A stretch of 64,000 bases of DNA, taken from positions 2,356,001-2,420,000 of the forward strand of contig NZ_CP073066.1 of the NCBI RefSeq assembly GCF_018314255.1. The letters run 5' to 3'. A program made the translations under genes and the position numbers. The notes under the pieces are model-generated. The model ran no database searches, was not told where the DNA came from, and worked only from the letters and a program-made list of their open reading frames with translations. Position 1 is the first letter of the stretch, and each line of letters begins with the position of its first letter. This stretch comes from Lentilactobacillus buchneri (lineage in GTDB: Bacteria > Bacillota > Bacilli > Lactobacillales > Lactobacillaceae). Shown here one piece after another: positions 39,397 through 49,249 of the stretch.

Positions 39397-41715
39397 TTAT
39401 TGGGTTTCGTCAGTACCACCGTTATTGTCATTGTTATTGGTATTGCCGCCACCATTGTCTGGCGTCGTACCGCCATTGTCAGTGGAACTCGATGATGCGG
39501 CACTACTGTTTGAATCATCGTTACCACCATCGCCACTCGGTTTTTGCTCAGATGGCGTTGATGCGGATGACTCGTTGGAACTTTCTGTACTGCTGGAACT
39601 CTCATTTTCCCGTGGTTGCGTGACAACTGCCGAGCTGGAACTTGAACCACCTTCAGTTGTGTAGCCACTGGTCGTTTGATTTGAACTATTATCGGTGACT
39701 GTCCCAGGATAACCGGCAACATAATACTCAGTGGTCCCGCCACGGTTGGTTGCGACAACGTCACTTGGCTGGGCCCAATCGGTGTTGGGTTTATCTTCAG
39801 AAATATAGCCCATCACGTTTTTATAGATTTCCTGGGCGATCGATGTTTGTGCCGAGGTGACATAGGAATTTGCTTTGAATTGATGGTCGTATCCAGTCCA
39901 GATGGCTAATGAATAGTTCTTGGTATAACCGGAGAACCAGGAATCCATCGTCGACATCGCCGGCACTTTGTTCAAATAATCGTCGGGATACTGTGTCGTA
40001 CCAGTTTTACCGGCTTCATAAAGACCAGCCACCTTGGCTGCAGTCCCGGAACCTGCAGAATCTGTCATCACGCCCTTGAGCATATTAGTGATCATAAATG
40101 CGGTCGCCGGCGACATGGCGCGTTTGCCTTGCTGGTGATACTTGTGGGTCACACCGTTAACTTGAACAATCTTGTTGATTAAGTACGGTTTGTAATAGGT
40201 TCCGCCATTCGCGAAGGCTGCGTAAGATGCGGCCAGCTGTTCAGAGGAAATGTAGAGCCCAATCCCATTTTGAATCTCGAGTGGTTTGCTAAACGACATC
40301 CCCAGGTTTTTCAAAAAGCCGGTTGCTTTAGGAACCCCAACATTTTCAAGTGTTCGAATTGCCGGGATATTTCGCGACTCAACCAGTGCTTTTCGCATCG
40401 TGATCGTGCCTTGGTATTTGTTATCAAAGTCATAGACCGATTTGTCGGTTCCAGGATAAACGTACGGCGTATCTTTGACCGGCTGGTAGGTCGGGTATTT
40501 AAGATATTGAATGGCTGGACCGTAATCCATAATTGGTTTAGCTGTTGATCCAGAAGACCTGCCGGTTTGGACAGCCCTGTTCAAACCGAACGCCACTTTG
40601 GTTTTGCGGCCGCCCTGCATGGCAACGACTTTACCATTATTGACATCGACAATGGTTGCGCCGACTTGGAAACGGTTGTTGGGGTAGGCAATGGTCGGAT
40701 CGTTATTACTTACCTGATAAAGTTTCTTTTGCGCACTCATGTCCAAATTGGTGTAAACTTTTAGGCCGCTATTTGGTTTGTAGCCTTTGTCCTCGAGTTC
40801 TTCGATGGTCTGCTTTAAATAAGAATCAATGTATTTAGAAGTCTTTTCAGAGGTTCGCGCCTTCGCGTGGGTCGCTGAAAGATGGGCTTTGACACTGGTA
40901 TTTTTGGCAGCTTGGGCTTGCGATTCAGTAATGTCTTTGGTTTTGACCATCGCATCAAGGACTTCATTTCGCCGTTTAGTCGCATACTGAGGATACTTAT
41001 AAGGGTTGTAGAGCGTAGGTGACTGTGGCATACCTGCCAATAAAGCGAACTCAGGTAACGTTAAGTGATTAAGCGTCTTATCGTAATAATATTCTGCCGC
41101 CGTCTGCATGCCATAGACGCCGTTGCCCATATAGACCTTGTTGATGTAAAATTCCAAAATTTGACTCTTACTGTAATGATTTTCAACTTTGATTGCCAGC
41201 CAAGCTTCCTGAGCCTTTCGCTTAAAGGTTCGATCACTGGCAGCCGTTGAAAAGACCGACAGTTTGACTAACTGCTGAGTGAGGGTACTTCCACCCTGAA
41301 GACCTAAAGAAGATCCGGTCAAATTCGAGATGGCTGCTCCGGCGATTCGGATGGGGTCAACGCCATGGTGTTTATAGAAACGCCGATCTTCAATGGAAAC
41401 GACGGCCCGTTTGAGGGTTCTTGGAATGTTTTTAGATTTGACGTAGTCCCGATTCTGGCTTCCCAGACGTGAAATTACTGTGCCGTTGGCATCATAGAAT
41501 TTAGTGGAGTTATCACTGGTCAGCGCAGACCGGGTGATTCGTGGTGCACTGGAAGCGTAGTACGTGAATAGGCCGGCGCCAAACAGAAATAGGACACCAA
41601 CCAGGATTAAAGCCCATTTGAAGATTCGCCGAAAGGGGCCTTTTTTATGGGTATTGCTAAACTGTCGTCCGCGCCGAACTTCAGCGCGTGAGTTTTTCGG
41701 ATTGTTCTGTGACAT
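39397..41715 (-). CDS. ponA: Class A penicillin-binding protein (PBP1A)
   Basis: A 772-residue bifunctional peptidoglycan synthase. A cytoplasmic basic N-terminus, one transmembrane helix at about residues 33-55, a GT51 transglycosylase domain (SIEDRRFYKHHGVD, QGGSTLTQQLVKL) and a transpeptidase domain (SSGSTAKPIMDYG with the active Ser, KTGTTQYPD) follow in order. About 90 C-terminal residues are low-complexity Ser/Thr/Asn/Gly. It is transcribed after recU with an 18-base gap, the conserved recU-ponA unit. Confidence 0.96.
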   Translation of the reverse strand: MSQNNPKNSRAEVRRGRQFSNTHKKGPFRRIFKWALILVGVLFLFGAGLFTYYASSAPRITRSALTSDNSTKFYDANGTVISRLGSQNRDYVKSKNIPRTLKRAVVSIEDRRFYKHHGVDPIRIAGAAISNLTGSSLGLQGGSTLTQQLVKLSVFSTAASDRTFKRKAQEAWLAIKVENHYSKSQILEFYINKVYMGNGVYGMQTAAEYYYDKTLNHLTLPEFALLAGMPQSPTLYNPYKYPQYATKRRNEVLDAMVKTKDITESQAQAAKNTSVKAHLSATHAKARTSEKTSKYIDSYLKQTIEELEDKGYKPNSGLKVYTNLDMSAQKKLYQVSNNDPTIAYPNNRFQVGATIVDVNNGKVVAMQGGRKTKVAFGLNRAVQTGRSSGSTAKPIMDYGPAIQYLKYPTYQPVKDTPYVYPGTDKSVYDFDNKYQGTITMRKALVESRNIPAIRTLENVGVPKATGFLKNLGMSFSKPLEIQNGIGLYISSEQLAASYAAFANGGTYYKPYLINKIVQVNGVTHKYHQQGKRAMSPATAFMITNMLKGVMTDSAGSGTAAKVAGLYEAGKTGTTQYPDDYLNKVPAMSTMDSWFSGYTKNYSLAIWTGYDHQFKANSYVTSAQTSIAQEIYKNVMGYISEDKPNTDWAQPSDVVATNRGGTTEYYVAGYPGTVTDNSSNQTTSGYTTEGGSSSSSAVVTQPRENESSSSTESSNESSASTPSEQKPSGDGGNDDSNSSAASSSSTDNGGTTPDNGGGNTNNNDNNGGTDETQ

Positions 41716-41733
41716 AGCCTTCTCCTTCGTAAC

Positions 41734-42333
41734 TTATTCGATGAAAGAATCAACCGCGCGAAGATAGGGTAGTAATGGGTTAATTCTGTATTGAATCAAA
41801 AAGCCTTCCTTTTCAATGACTTTTCTGGGAATGGATTTGCGACCGCCACTTTTTTGGGCGTCCCAATAGGTAATCAGGTCGGTGGCTTTCAAAACAAACA
41901 CGGCCTGATCCGAAATGAATTTGATAATCGCAAAGCAGATTCCTTGCTGTTGTAAGCATTGTCGCATATGTTCAACTTGATGTTCATGAAAATTTTTGAG
42001 TGGGAAAGACTGTTTATTCTTGGTCTCTTTTGCATCAAAGTCAATGTATTTTCCGCGATATACGCCATTATAATCTGTAGTGGAAGCACGACGAAAATAA
42101 GCTTCCTTAATTCTGGCGGCACTTCTCTTGGGATAGTCAACAGAAACGATCTGAATTGGAGTCGGCTTCTTATGAATAACTGCAATTCCTGCACGAAGAT
42201 AATACTGATTGCTCTTGTTGATTTCGTCCTCCAAGGTCATTCCTCGATTTGAGAAGTTAATCGAATCATTGTGGGTACCGGAAGAAGTCGGCTGCTCATG
42301 AAACTGGTTTCCATTCGGGTATCTGATAGTCAT
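41734..42333 (-). CDS. recU: Holliday junction resolvase RecU
   Basis: A 199-residue Firmicute-type resolvase. SNRGMTLEDEINKSNQYY at the N-terminus, YRGKYIDFDAKET with the catalytic Asp and the acidic/Lys cluster, FPLKNFHEHQVEHM and the C-terminal PYLRAVDSFIE are typical. Cuts four-way junctions in recombination and chromosome segregation. Start ATG follows aaaggaag on the minus strand. Confidence 0.96.
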   Translation of the reverse strand: MTIRYPNGNQFHEQPTSSGTHNDSINFSNRGMTLEDEINKSNQYYLRAGIAVIHKKPTPIQIVSVDYPKRSAARIKEAYFRRASTTDYNGVYRGKYIDFDAKETKNKQSFPLKNFHEHQVEHMRQCLQQQGICFAIIKFISDQAVFVLKATDLITYWDAQKSGGRKSIPRKVIEKEGFLIQYRINPLLPYLRAVDSFIE

Positions 42334-42385
42334 TGAACGTTAGCTTCCTTTTTGTGAATAGTTATATTGTACTTCATTTAACTTA

Positions 42386-42410
42386 ATAATAACCACAATA
42401 ATGTTATTAT
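42386..42410. other. Inverted repeat in the recU-ypsA divergent gap
   Basis: ataataac (42386-42393) and gttattat (42403-42410) are complementary in an AT-rich divergent promoter region. It may be an operator or only AT-rich promoter sequence. Confidence 0.3.
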
Positions 42411-42457
42411 ACCAAGTAGAGTCTTCATTTAAAATATTTAATCGTTAGGGTGATATC

Positions 42458-43030
42458 ATGAGCCGCTTGTGGGTAACCGGCTATCGAAGCTATGAATTAG
42501 GAATTTTTAAAGATGACGATCCAAAACGAAAAGTCATTGATTTGGTCTTAAAAAATGAAATTGATCAGGCAATTGTTGACGGCATGGATTGGTTAATTTC
42601 CGGCGGACAGTTGGGAATTGAGCAGTGGTCGTTGGAAATGGCCCTGAATTTGAAAAAGACCTATCCAGACGAATTTCAGACGTCAATGATGCTGCCGTTC
42701 GCTGACTTCGGCAGTAATTGGAACGAAAACAATCAAACCAAGCTGCAGACGCTAAAGGCACGGGTCGATTTTTCGGCGTCAGTTTCTCAAAAGCCGTATC
42801 AGTCGCCCCAACAGTTAAGAAATTACCAAGAATTCATGCTGAGTCATACCGATCAGGCATTATTGATATATGATTTAGATAATCCAGGGAAATCGCAATA
42901 CGATTATGATCAAATAAAAAGATTTGCTGACAACCATCCATATCCGTATAAGCTAATTACTTTCGACGATTTACAGAGTGCTGCGGATGAATATCAGGAA
43001 AACTTGAATAATAGTGTTCAAGATGACTAA
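42458..43030 (+). CDS. YpsA family protein (DUF1273, SLOG domain)
   Basis: A 190-residue protein with [16 protein letters not shown] at the start and [17 protein letters not shown], typical of the YpsA family, a SLOG/LOG-like Rossmann fold that may bind nucleotide ligands. In B. subtilis and S. aureus YpsA has been linked to cell division, and it sits next to gpsB here as there. Enzymatic activity is not known. Confidence 0.93.
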   Translation: MSRLWVTGYRSYELGIFKDDDPKRKVIDLVLKNEIDQAIVDGMDWLISGGQLGIEQWSLEMALNLKKTYPDEFQTSMMLPFADFGSNWNENNQTKLQTLKARVDFSASVSQKPYQSPQQLRNYQEFMLSHTDQALLIYDLDNPGKSQYDYDQIKRFADNHPYPYKLITFDDLQSAADEYQENLNNSVQDD

Positions 43031-43083
43031 TTTATGATATTATTTTAGTTGGTTTGTTGCAAATAGTGAGGTGTAACCCATAC

Positions 43084-43464
43084 ATGGAAAACATTAATTA
43101 TACTCCGAAGGATATTCTTCAAAAGGAATTCAAGCAAAAGATGCGTGGCTATGATCCCAATGATGTTGACGGCTTTTTAGACGACATCATCAAGGATTAT
43201 GAAACTTTCAACAAAGAACTCCAGTCCCTCAGTGATGAGAATGAGCGATTAAAAGTTCAAGTCGATGAATTGAATAAGCAGATTGCGGTATCCGGTTCGC
43301 AGCCAATGCCATCAGCTGGTGGCACTGCTCCAACCAGAAGTGTTCCGAGTCAGCCAATGTCAAGTGCGACTAATATGGACATTTTAAAGCGCCTTTCCAA
43401 CCTTGAAAGACGAGTATTCGGATCACAACTTGATAATAATACCAATGATTCACACAGGCTTTAA
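43084..43464 (+). CDS. gpsB: Cell division protein GpsB
   Basis: A 126-residue DivIVA-like protein. The ATG at 43084 gives the family N-terminus ([20 protein letters not shown] then [14 protein letters not shown]), a membrane- and PBP-binding segment followed by a coiled coil to about residue 75. A Ser/Pro/Thr-rich linker and a short trimerising helix ([14 protein letters not shown]) end it. GpsB links PBPs with division proteins. The rnpB promoter -35 lies inside its last codons. Confidence 0.96.
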   Translation: MENINYTPKDILQKEFKQKMRGYDPNDVDGFLDDIIKDYETFNKELQSLSDENERLKVQVDELNKQIAVSGSQPMPSAGGTAPTRSVPSQPMSSATNMDILKRLSNLERRVFGSQLDNNTNDSHRL

Positions 43465-43478
43465 AGCTTGCATATAAC
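43449..43478 (+). promoter_or_regulatory. Predicted promoter for rnpB
   Basis: TTCACA (43449-43454), 18-base spacer, TATAAC (43473-43478), placing the transcript start near the RNA's 5' strand at 43484. Confidence 0.45.
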
Positions 43479-43483
43479 TAATA

Positions 43484-43873
43484 TGGTGTAAATCCTGAGT
43501 AATTGCGGTCGTATCATTACGGCTGAGGAAAGTCCATTCTCGCACGGGCTGCGATGCCCGTAGTGTTCGTGCTCGGTGAAAAAATAAGCCGGGGGACTCT
43601 TTGTGAGTTACGGCGGATATTAAAGCTAAGGCTTGCTATGCTTTAATTCCCTAAGGTGCCACAGTGACGAACAGTATTGGAAACGGTACTGATGGAACGC
43701 GGTAAACCCCTCGAGCGGGAAACCCAAACTTTTGGTAGGGGAGCTTCACACACGGTAAATGAACCAAGTGTGGGGGAGAAGTATTTCGATATTTCTCAGA
43801 TAGATGATTACTACTTGTTATGTCGTCCTGGGATATAATAAGCACAAAACATGGCTTATAGGGATTTACACCA
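43484..43873 (+). ncRNA. rnpB: RNase P RNA, type B
   Basis: About 390 bases between gpsB and rlmL, the standard Firmicute position. The ends pair as helix P1: 43484-43495 is the exact reverse complement of 43862-43873. Universally conserved pieces are visible: gaggaaagtcc near 43526 (CR I region), the segment around 43665-43710 with acagtgacgaacag and gaacgcggtaaacccc, and the 3' piece agataga with gatgattac around 43800. It forms the catalytic part of the ribozyme that trims tRNA 5' ends. End points are set from helix P1. Confidence 0.95.
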
Positions 43874-43883
43874 AACAGGTTGA

Positions 43884-43907
43884 GTGGGAGCTTGCTCCCA
43901 CTTTTTT
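43884..43907 (+). terminator. Terminator after rnpB
   Basis: Stem gtgggag/ctcccac with a 4-base loop and a T-run, 11 bases after the P1 helix. Confidence 0.9.
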
Positions 43908-43937
43908 GTTACCCAGAAAATGCAGGAGATAGATAAA

Positions 43938-45098
43938 ATGAAATTTAATTTAATGGCTACTTGTGCCGCCGGTATCGAAGCCTTAGTTGGCAAAGAAATG
44001 CGTGACTTGGGATATGACGTCCAGGTCGAAAATGGTCGGGTCCGATTCACCGGTAATGAAGAAGATATTATTAAAACCAATCTGTGGTTGAGAACGGCAG
44101 ATCGGATCAAAATTGTTGTTGATGAATTTGACGCCCAAACGTTTGATGAATTGTTTGAACAAACGACTGCAATTGCCTGGGACAAGTTGTTGCCAATGGA
44201 TGCCGCCTTTCCAGTTGAGGGCCGTTCGCGAAACTCAAAATTGCACAGCGTTCCTGATTCTCAAGCAATTGTCAAAAAAGCGATTGTCAATGAATTGAGC
44301 ACTGCCTATCATCGCCACACCCGGTTACCAGAAACCGGTGCCGAATTTCCACTGGAAGTGGCAATTAATAAGGATCATGTGATGCTGACCATGGACACCA
44401 CCGGTTCAAGCCTCTTCAAACGTGGCTATCGAATCGAAAAAGGGTCTGCTCCCCTTAAGGAAAACATGGCTGCCGCCCTGGTGATGTTAACCAGCTGGTA
44501 TCCCGACATGCCATTTCTAGATCCGTTTTGTGGTTCGGGAACGATTCCAATCGAGGCAGCCATGATCGGCCGCAACATTGCTCCAGGCTTTAATCGTGAC
44601 TTCATCTGTGAGCAGTGGCCTTGGATTGATCATGATATGGCCCAAAAAGTTCGCGATGAGGCAGATTCGAAGGCTGACTATGACATTGAACTTGATATTT
44701 CTGCCAGCGATATTGACGGCAATATGATCGAAATTTCCAAACGAAATGCCGAAGAGGCCGGCCTGCTGGCTGATATTCAGTTTAAACAATTGGCAGTTGC
44801 CGATTTCAAAACTGATAAGGTCAACGGCGTGATTGTCGGCAATCCACCCTATGGACAACGAATGAGTGACGAAGAACATGCCCATGAGTTATACAAACAA
44901 ATGGGGAAAGTCTTCAATCCGCTCACGAGTTGGTCAAAATACTTTTTAACCTCGGACCTTGACTTTGAAAAGTATTATGGGGAAAAAGCAACCAAACGAC
45001 GAAAGCTCTACAACGGATCAATAAGGACGGACTATTTTCAGTTCTGGGGAAAGAAAGTTCGAGATTTACGTAAATTAGACCAAATTAAGAGCAAATAA
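43938..45098 (+). CDS. rlmL: 23S rRNA m2G methyltransferase, RlmL/YpsC-like
   Basis: A 386-residue class I methyltransferase. ATG 43938 follows gcaggaga; a longer frame from 43884 overlaps the rnpB terminator and is not likely. The N-terminal THUMP domain covers about residues 45-160. FLDPFCGSGTIPIEAA is the SAM-binding region and GVIVGNPPYGQRM is the NPPY catalytic motif. Lacks the RlmK half of the E. coli RlmKL fusion, as in other Firmicutes. Confidence 0.93.
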   Translation: MKFNLMATCAAGIEALVGKEMRDLGYDVQVENGRVRFTGNEEDIIKTNLWLRTADRIKIVVDEFDAQTFDELFEQTTAIAWDKLLPMDAAFPVEGRSRNSKLHSVPDSQAIVKKAIVNELSTAYHRHTRLPETGAEFPLEVAINKDHVMLTMDTTGSSLFKRGYRIEKGSAPLKENMAAALVMLTSWYPDMPFLDPFCGSGTIPIEAAMIGRNIAPGFNRDFICEQWPWIDHDMAQKVRDEADSKADYDIELDISASDIDGNMIEISKRNAEEAGLLADIQFKQLAVADFKTDKVNGVIVGNPPYGQRMSDEEHAHELYKQMGKVFNPLTSWSKYFLTSDLDFEKYYGEKATKRRKLYNGSIRTDYFQFWGKKVRDLRKLDQIKSK

Positions 45099-45148
45099 GC
45101 CGGAATATATGCTAAAATAAGAACAACTTGGTGAAAAGAAGTGGGTAA

Positions 45149-46261
45149 ATGGTTAAACAAGTCGCGATAATTGGCGGCGGAATTATTGGTGCAACAGCCG
45201 CATTTTATTTGAGCTTTCTACAAGGTAATGACAATATTCAAGTGACACTATTTGACGACGACACGGGGCAAGCCACGAAGGCAGCCTCCGGCATCATCTC
45301 GCCATGGCTCTCAAAGCGCAGAAATAAGCGCTGGTACGCTTTGGCCAAACGTGGTGCAGAATTATACCCATCCCTCGTTTCTGACGCTCAGTTGAGCAAC
45401 CAAGCCTATCAGCAGACAGGTACGATCGTGACTCGCAAGAACCACGGTGACTTATTGGCGCTTTATCAGGAGGCCAAGATCAAAGAGCAGCATACAACTG
45501 CGATGGGCCGGGTCGAATTGCTGGACGCCAAAGAGGTAAAACGCCGGATGCCGTTGCTCACCGATGCTCCGGAAGGTGTTTTTGTCAGTGGTGGCGCACG
45601 GATTGACGGCGGCCACTTTGTTTCCGAGCTGCTGGAACGGGCGGCTGCCAATAACCTGGATGTCAAAAATGAACGGGTTTCCTTGACGGCTAATGGCGCC
45701 ATTAACACGACAGCGGGGCCCAAACATTTTGATATTGTGATTATTGCCACCGGTGCTTGGATGCATGAGTCGCTTCGGCCATTGGGGTTGAACGTGAAGG
45801 TCCGGCCGCAGAAAGGACAATTAATCGATTTAACTGTCAAGATGCCCCATAAATGGCGAAATATGCCAGTTATGATGCCAGAGGGCAGTAGTGACGTTAT
45901 CCCGTTCAATGGCGGTAAATTGGTGATTGGTGCGACTCACGAGAATGACGAGGGATTCGATTTAACGCCTCAGCCAGCTGCTCGCCGACAGTTACTCAAC
46001 AATGCCAAAGTATTTATCAACACGCTAACGGACGCCCAAGTAAGTGACATGCGGGTCGGCACCAGAGCCTACACGGAAGATTTTGCGCCTTTCTTTGGAG
46101 CAGTCCCGACATTGCCCAACTTTTTGATTGGTGGCGGTCTGGGGTCTTCAGGTTTAACTACCGGACCGATGATTGGCTATCTTCTTGCTCAGGCAGTGTT
46201 TGAACGGGAAATCGATCATTGGCAGGATTACACAAAGCCGGTCAGCCAGTATATTGACTAG
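45149..46261 (+). CDS. FAD-dependent amino acid oxidoreductase (DadA/glycine-oxidase-like)
   Basis: A 370-residue DAO-superfamily protein. VAIIGGGIIGATAAFYLS is the FAD Rossmann loop, KAASGIISPWLSKR follows, ARIDGGHFVSELLERAA and RPQKGQLIDL are typical, and the C-terminal GGGLGSSGLTTGPMIGYLLA closes the FAD site. No signal peptide. The substrate cannot be assigned; glycine oxidase or D-amino acid dehydrogenase-like are possible. Its final four bases overlap the convergent RNase HI-like gene. Confidence 0.88.
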   Translation: MVKQVAIIGGGIIGATAAFYLSFLQGNDNIQVTLFDDDTGQATKAASGIISPWLSKRRNKRWYALAKRGAELYPSLVSDAQLSNQAYQQTGTIVTRKNHGDLLALYQEAKIKEQHTTAMGRVELLDAKEVKRRMPLLTDAPEGVFVSGGARIDGGHFVSELLERAAANNLDVKNERVSLTANGAINTTAGPKHFDIVIIATGAWMHESLRPLGLNVKVRPQKGQLIDLTVKMPHKWRNMPVMMPEGSSDVIPFNGGKLVIGATHENDEGFDLTPQPAARRQLLNNAKVFINTLTDAQVSDMRVGTRAYTEDFAPFFGAVPTLPNFLIGGGLGSSGLTTGPMIGYLLAQAVFEREIDHWQDYTKPVSQYID

Positions 46262-46647
46262 ATTGAATGCAGTGCTTGAAGTGCCAGTGTATGCGCGCCC
46301 ATGTTTTGTTTGTCTGGAATCCAGGTGTTGACCACCGTTGCGAATTGATTTTGCAGTCCCAGTAGTTTGTCCAGATGTTTTTCGAAATGTTTGGCATATT
46401 GTTTATTGAGACTGTCAATGACGATTTTGCTGTCAGTATAGAAAAAAATCAGTTCGCTGGGATTAATTTGTAAGTCGATCAATTTTTGGAATCCGGCAAT
46501 TGCTGCGCTAAACTCTGCATCATGATTGTCCGTTGGCGTAATCACTTGATTAAGTTGAATTTGTTTGCCATTGTTGACAATGAGAATGCCGATGGCGGTG
46601 TGTCCGGTATGCTGATTGACGGCTGCGTCTGTATATAGTTTAATCAT
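46258..46647 (-). CDS. RNase HI-like protein
   Basis: A 129-residue RNase H-fold protein. Three of the four acidic residues expected in RNase HI are visible: Asp in LYTDAAVN, Glu in HDAEFSAA and Asp in FYTDSKIV. In the last motif, normally N-x-x-A-D-x-L-A, the Asp is His (NMGAHTLA). Related reverse-transcriptase-like YpeP/YpdQ proteins occur in Firmicutes; activity is uncertain. It lies between the oxidoreductase and the divergent EbsA gene. Confidence 0.85.
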   Translation of the reverse strand: MIKLYTDAAVNQHTGHTAIGILIVNNGKQIQLNQVITPTDNHDAEFSAAIAGFQKLIDLQINPSELIFFYTDSKIVIDSLNKQYAKHFEKHLDKLLGLQNQFATVVNTWIPDKQNMGAHTLALQALHSI

Positions 46648-46678
46648 GTTATCTACACTTTCTTTAAGGAGTTTATTT

Positions 46679-47065
46679 ATGATAAGCCAAAAGCGTCACT
46701 TCTTTTATCAACCAAGCCCATTGAGCAGTATTATTTGTTGGAGTTGGACTTTTGTCGTCTTTTTCATTGGCGTGATTATCTGGCTGGAAATTACTCATTT
46801 TCAGTGGATTACGTTATTTTTCTTTGTGTTGTTTGCCGTGATTGTCTGGGCGGAAATTCATTTTCGCAGTATTCACGTCTACGATCACAAATTTGTCGTC
46901 AGTCGCATCACGAATCCTCACTGGTTAACCGTTGATCTGGACCAGATTTCACACGTTCAGACCTCGAAATACCAACTGGCCTTTGTCGCCAACACCAAGA
47001 TCTACAGCTTCATTTTACCCGCCAACTCCGTTATTGAGATCAAAGAATTGATTTCCAACAAATAA
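46679..47065 (+). CDS. EbsA-like membrane protein
   Basis: A 128-residue protein starting at ATG 46679 behind aaggag; a longer frame from 46616 lies in the divergent gene. Two hydrophobic helices (about residues 17-37 and 43-65) follow an N-terminal RHFFYQPSPLSSIICW, and a soluble C-terminal domain of about 55 residues completes it. This layout matches the EbsA family of Lactobacillales (named for a pore-forming or pheromone-related Enterococcus protein). Function is not established. Confidence 0.75.
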   Translation: MISQKRHFFYQPSPLSSIICWSWTFVVFFIGVIIWLEITHFQWITLFFFVLFAVIVWAEIHFRSIHVYDHKFVVSRITNPHWLTVDLDQISHVQTSKYQLAFVANTKIYSFILPANSVIEIKELISNK

Positions 47066-47114
47066 TTGCTGCTCCGTTGTCAGTCGATAGTTATTTAGGA
47101 GGGTCATAATCATT

Positions 47115-48776
47115 ATGAAGAGCGATGTTGAAATTTCTCAAGAAACTGTTATGGAACCAATTACCAAGATAGCTGAAAAAATTGGGATTGCTGAAGACCA
47201 AATTGAACAATATGGTCAGTATAAAGCAAAAATCAATTTTGACCCAACCACTGAAAAGGCAAATGGCAAGCTTATTTTAGTTACTTCGATCAATCCAACT
47301 GCTGCCGGCGAGGGTAAAACCACCGTAACAGTTGGATTGGGAGATGCTTTCAACGAATTACATAAAAAGGTGGTTCTGGCATTGCGGGAACCATCTCTGG
47401 GACCGGTCATGGGTATGAAAGGCGGCGCAACCGGCGGCGGCTACGCTCAAGTTGTCCCAATGGATGATATCAATCTGCATTTCACCGGGGACTTTGATGC
47501 TTTGACTGAGGCTAATAACACATTAGCCGCCTTAATCGACAACCATATTCAGCACGGCAATCAATTAAACATTGATCCGCGCCAAATTACTTGGAAACGG
47601 GTGATGGACGTCAACGATCGGGAATTGCGCCAGGTCGTCATCGGTCTTGGTGGGAGAACCTCCGGTGTGCCGCGTCAAGATGGTTTTGATATTACTGTTG
47701 CCAGTGAGTTGATGGCCATTTTGTGCCTGGCAACCAGTCTGCCTGACCTGAAGCAACGGATCAGTCGGATGTTGATTGGCTATACTTACGACCGGCAACC
47801 AGTGACCGTGGCTGATTTGCACGTTCAAGGAGCACTCACTTTATTGCTTAAAGATGCGATTAAACCCAACCTGGTCCAAACCATCGAACATACACCAGCA
47901 TTTATCCACGGCGGTCCGTTTGCCAATATTGCCCATGGCTGTAACAGTATCTTGGCGACCCAAGCGGCTTTGCATTTTGGTGATTATGCGATCACTGAGG
48001 CTGGTTTCGGGTCCGATTTGGGTGCTGAAAAATTCATGGATATTGTCACCCCACGGCTGAAGCAGAGTCCTGATTGCGTCGTAGTCGTTGCCACAGTTCG
48101 TGCGTTGAAGCTGAATGGCGGTGCTGATAAGCATGAATTGAACACAGAAAATCTTGAGGCCCTTAAAAAAGGCGTTGTCAATTTGAAACGTCACGTTGAA
48201 GGGATGCAGCAGTACGGCAAACCGGTGGTTGTCGCAATTAATAAGTTTGCCACTGATACCGAAGACGAATTAACTTATTTACAAAACTATGTCACCAATG
48301 ATTTGAAGGTTACTGGGACGATCATCAACAGCTGGGCTGAAGGTGGTAAAGGGGCAGTCGACCTTGCCAAGGATGTCATTGAAGCTTGTGAACGGCCAGC
48401 CGAATTCCACGAATTATATAGCGATGATGATTCAATAGAGGACAAAATGGCCAAAATCGTCACCCAAATTTATGGGGGTGATGGGATTGAATTTTCAAAT
48501 AAAGCCAAAACTGCTTTAAAGCGAATTAAAAAGTTGGGTTACGATCAATTACCTGTCTGCATGGCGAAAACCCAGTATTCATTTACTGATGACGCCAAGC
48601 AGCTTGGGGCACCTGAGAATTTCAAAATCCATGTTTCAGATCTGCAACTAAAACTGGGGGCCGGCTTCATCGTCGCCTTAACCGGAAAAATTTTAACCAT
48701 GCCAGGGCTGCCGACTCATCCTGCAGCACTCGACATGGATATTGATGAACAGGGTCGGATTACCGGGCTGTTCTAA
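47115..48776 (+). CDS. fhs: Formate-tetrahydrofolate ligase
   Basis: A 553-residue enzyme making 10-formyl-THF from formate, THF and ATP. The P-loop region [19 protein letters not shown] and [22 protein letters not shown] are highly conserved, and the C-terminus [14 protein letters not shown] is typical. Start follows ttaggaggg. Together with thyA, dfrA and the fol operon it forms the one-carbon set. Confidence 0.98.
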   Translation: MKSDVEISQETVMEPITKIAEKIGIAEDQIEQYGQYKAKINFDPTTEKANGKLILVTSINPTAAGEGKTTVTVGLGDAFNELHKKVVLALREPSLGPVMGMKGGATGGGYAQVVPMDDINLHFTGDFDALTEANNTLAALIDNHIQHGNQLNIDPRQITWKRVMDVNDRELRQVVIGLGGRTSGVPRQDGFDITVASELMAILCLATSLPDLKQRISRMLIGYTYDRQPVTVADLHVQGALTLLLKDAIKPNLVQTIEHTPAFIHGGPFANIAHGCNSILATQAALHFGDYAITEAGFGSDLGAEKFMDIVTPRLKQSPDCVVVVATVRALKLNGGADKHELNTENLEALKKGVVNLKRHVEGMQQYGKPVVVAINKFATDTEDELTYLQNYVTNDLKVTGTIINSWAEGGKGAVDLAKDVIEACERPAEFHELYSDDDSIEDKMAKIVTQIYGGDGIEFSNKAKTALKRIKKLGYDQLPVCMAKTQYSFTDDAKQLGAPENFKIHVSDLQLKLGAGFIVALTGKILTMPGLPTHPAALDMDIDEQGRITGLF

Positions 48777-48790
48777 AGGGAGCGTTTATT

Positions 48791-49231
48791 TTGCCAGTAC
48801 TTTATGTTATCGGAATCATTGCCTTAATTGCGATTGATCAGATTGTTAAACACTTGGTGGTTGCCAGTTTGGCATTAGGTGATTCATTTTCTGTGATCAA
48901 CGGTGTTTTGTCGATTACCAGAATTAACAATACCGGGGCTGCTTGGAGCATTTTATCCGGCCACCAATTTATTTTCGTGATCATCGCGATTTTAGCGGCA
49001 ATCTTAGTGACTTACTTTATTGTGAGGTACTGGTCAAATATGCCGTATCGAATTGGTCTGGGGCTGTTGCTAGCCGGTACGCTGGGGAACGTCATTGATC
49101 GCATCATGAACAATCACGTGGTCGACATATTTCAACTCGACTTTATCAATTTTCCGATTTTTAACTGTGCTGACATGTACTTGACGTTTGGAATTTTGAT
49201 TTTGGCCATTGCAATCATCCGTGAAAGTTGA
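48791..49231 (+). CDS. lspA: Lipoprotein signal peptidase
   Basis: A 146-residue, four-helix membrane aspartic protease that cleaves prolipoprotein signal peptides. IDQIVKHLV, NNTGAAWSIL, LAGTLGNVIDRI (first catalytic Asp) and IFNCADMYLTFG (second Asp) are present. The start is TTG 48791 behind aaagggagc. It is followed by rluD in the widely conserved lspA-rluD pair. Confidence 0.97.
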   Translation: MPVLYVIGIIALIAIDQIVKHLVVASLALGDSFSVINGVLSITRINNTGAAWSILSGHQFIFVIIAILAAILVTYFIVRYWSNMPYRIGLGLLLAGTLGNVIDRIMNNHVVDIFQLDFINFPIFNCADMYLTFGILILAIAIIRES

Positions 49232-49249
49232 TTAAGGGGAACAATTATT

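Noticed and set aside
39425-39664. Serine/leucine-rich ORFs opposite the end of ponA
   Set aside because: They mirror the low-complexity Ser/Asn tail of PBP1A on the other strand and have no ribosome site.
43054-43083. Earlier start for gpsB at 43054
   Set aside because: The extra ten residues do not match GpsB, and the gaggtg site fits ATG 43084.
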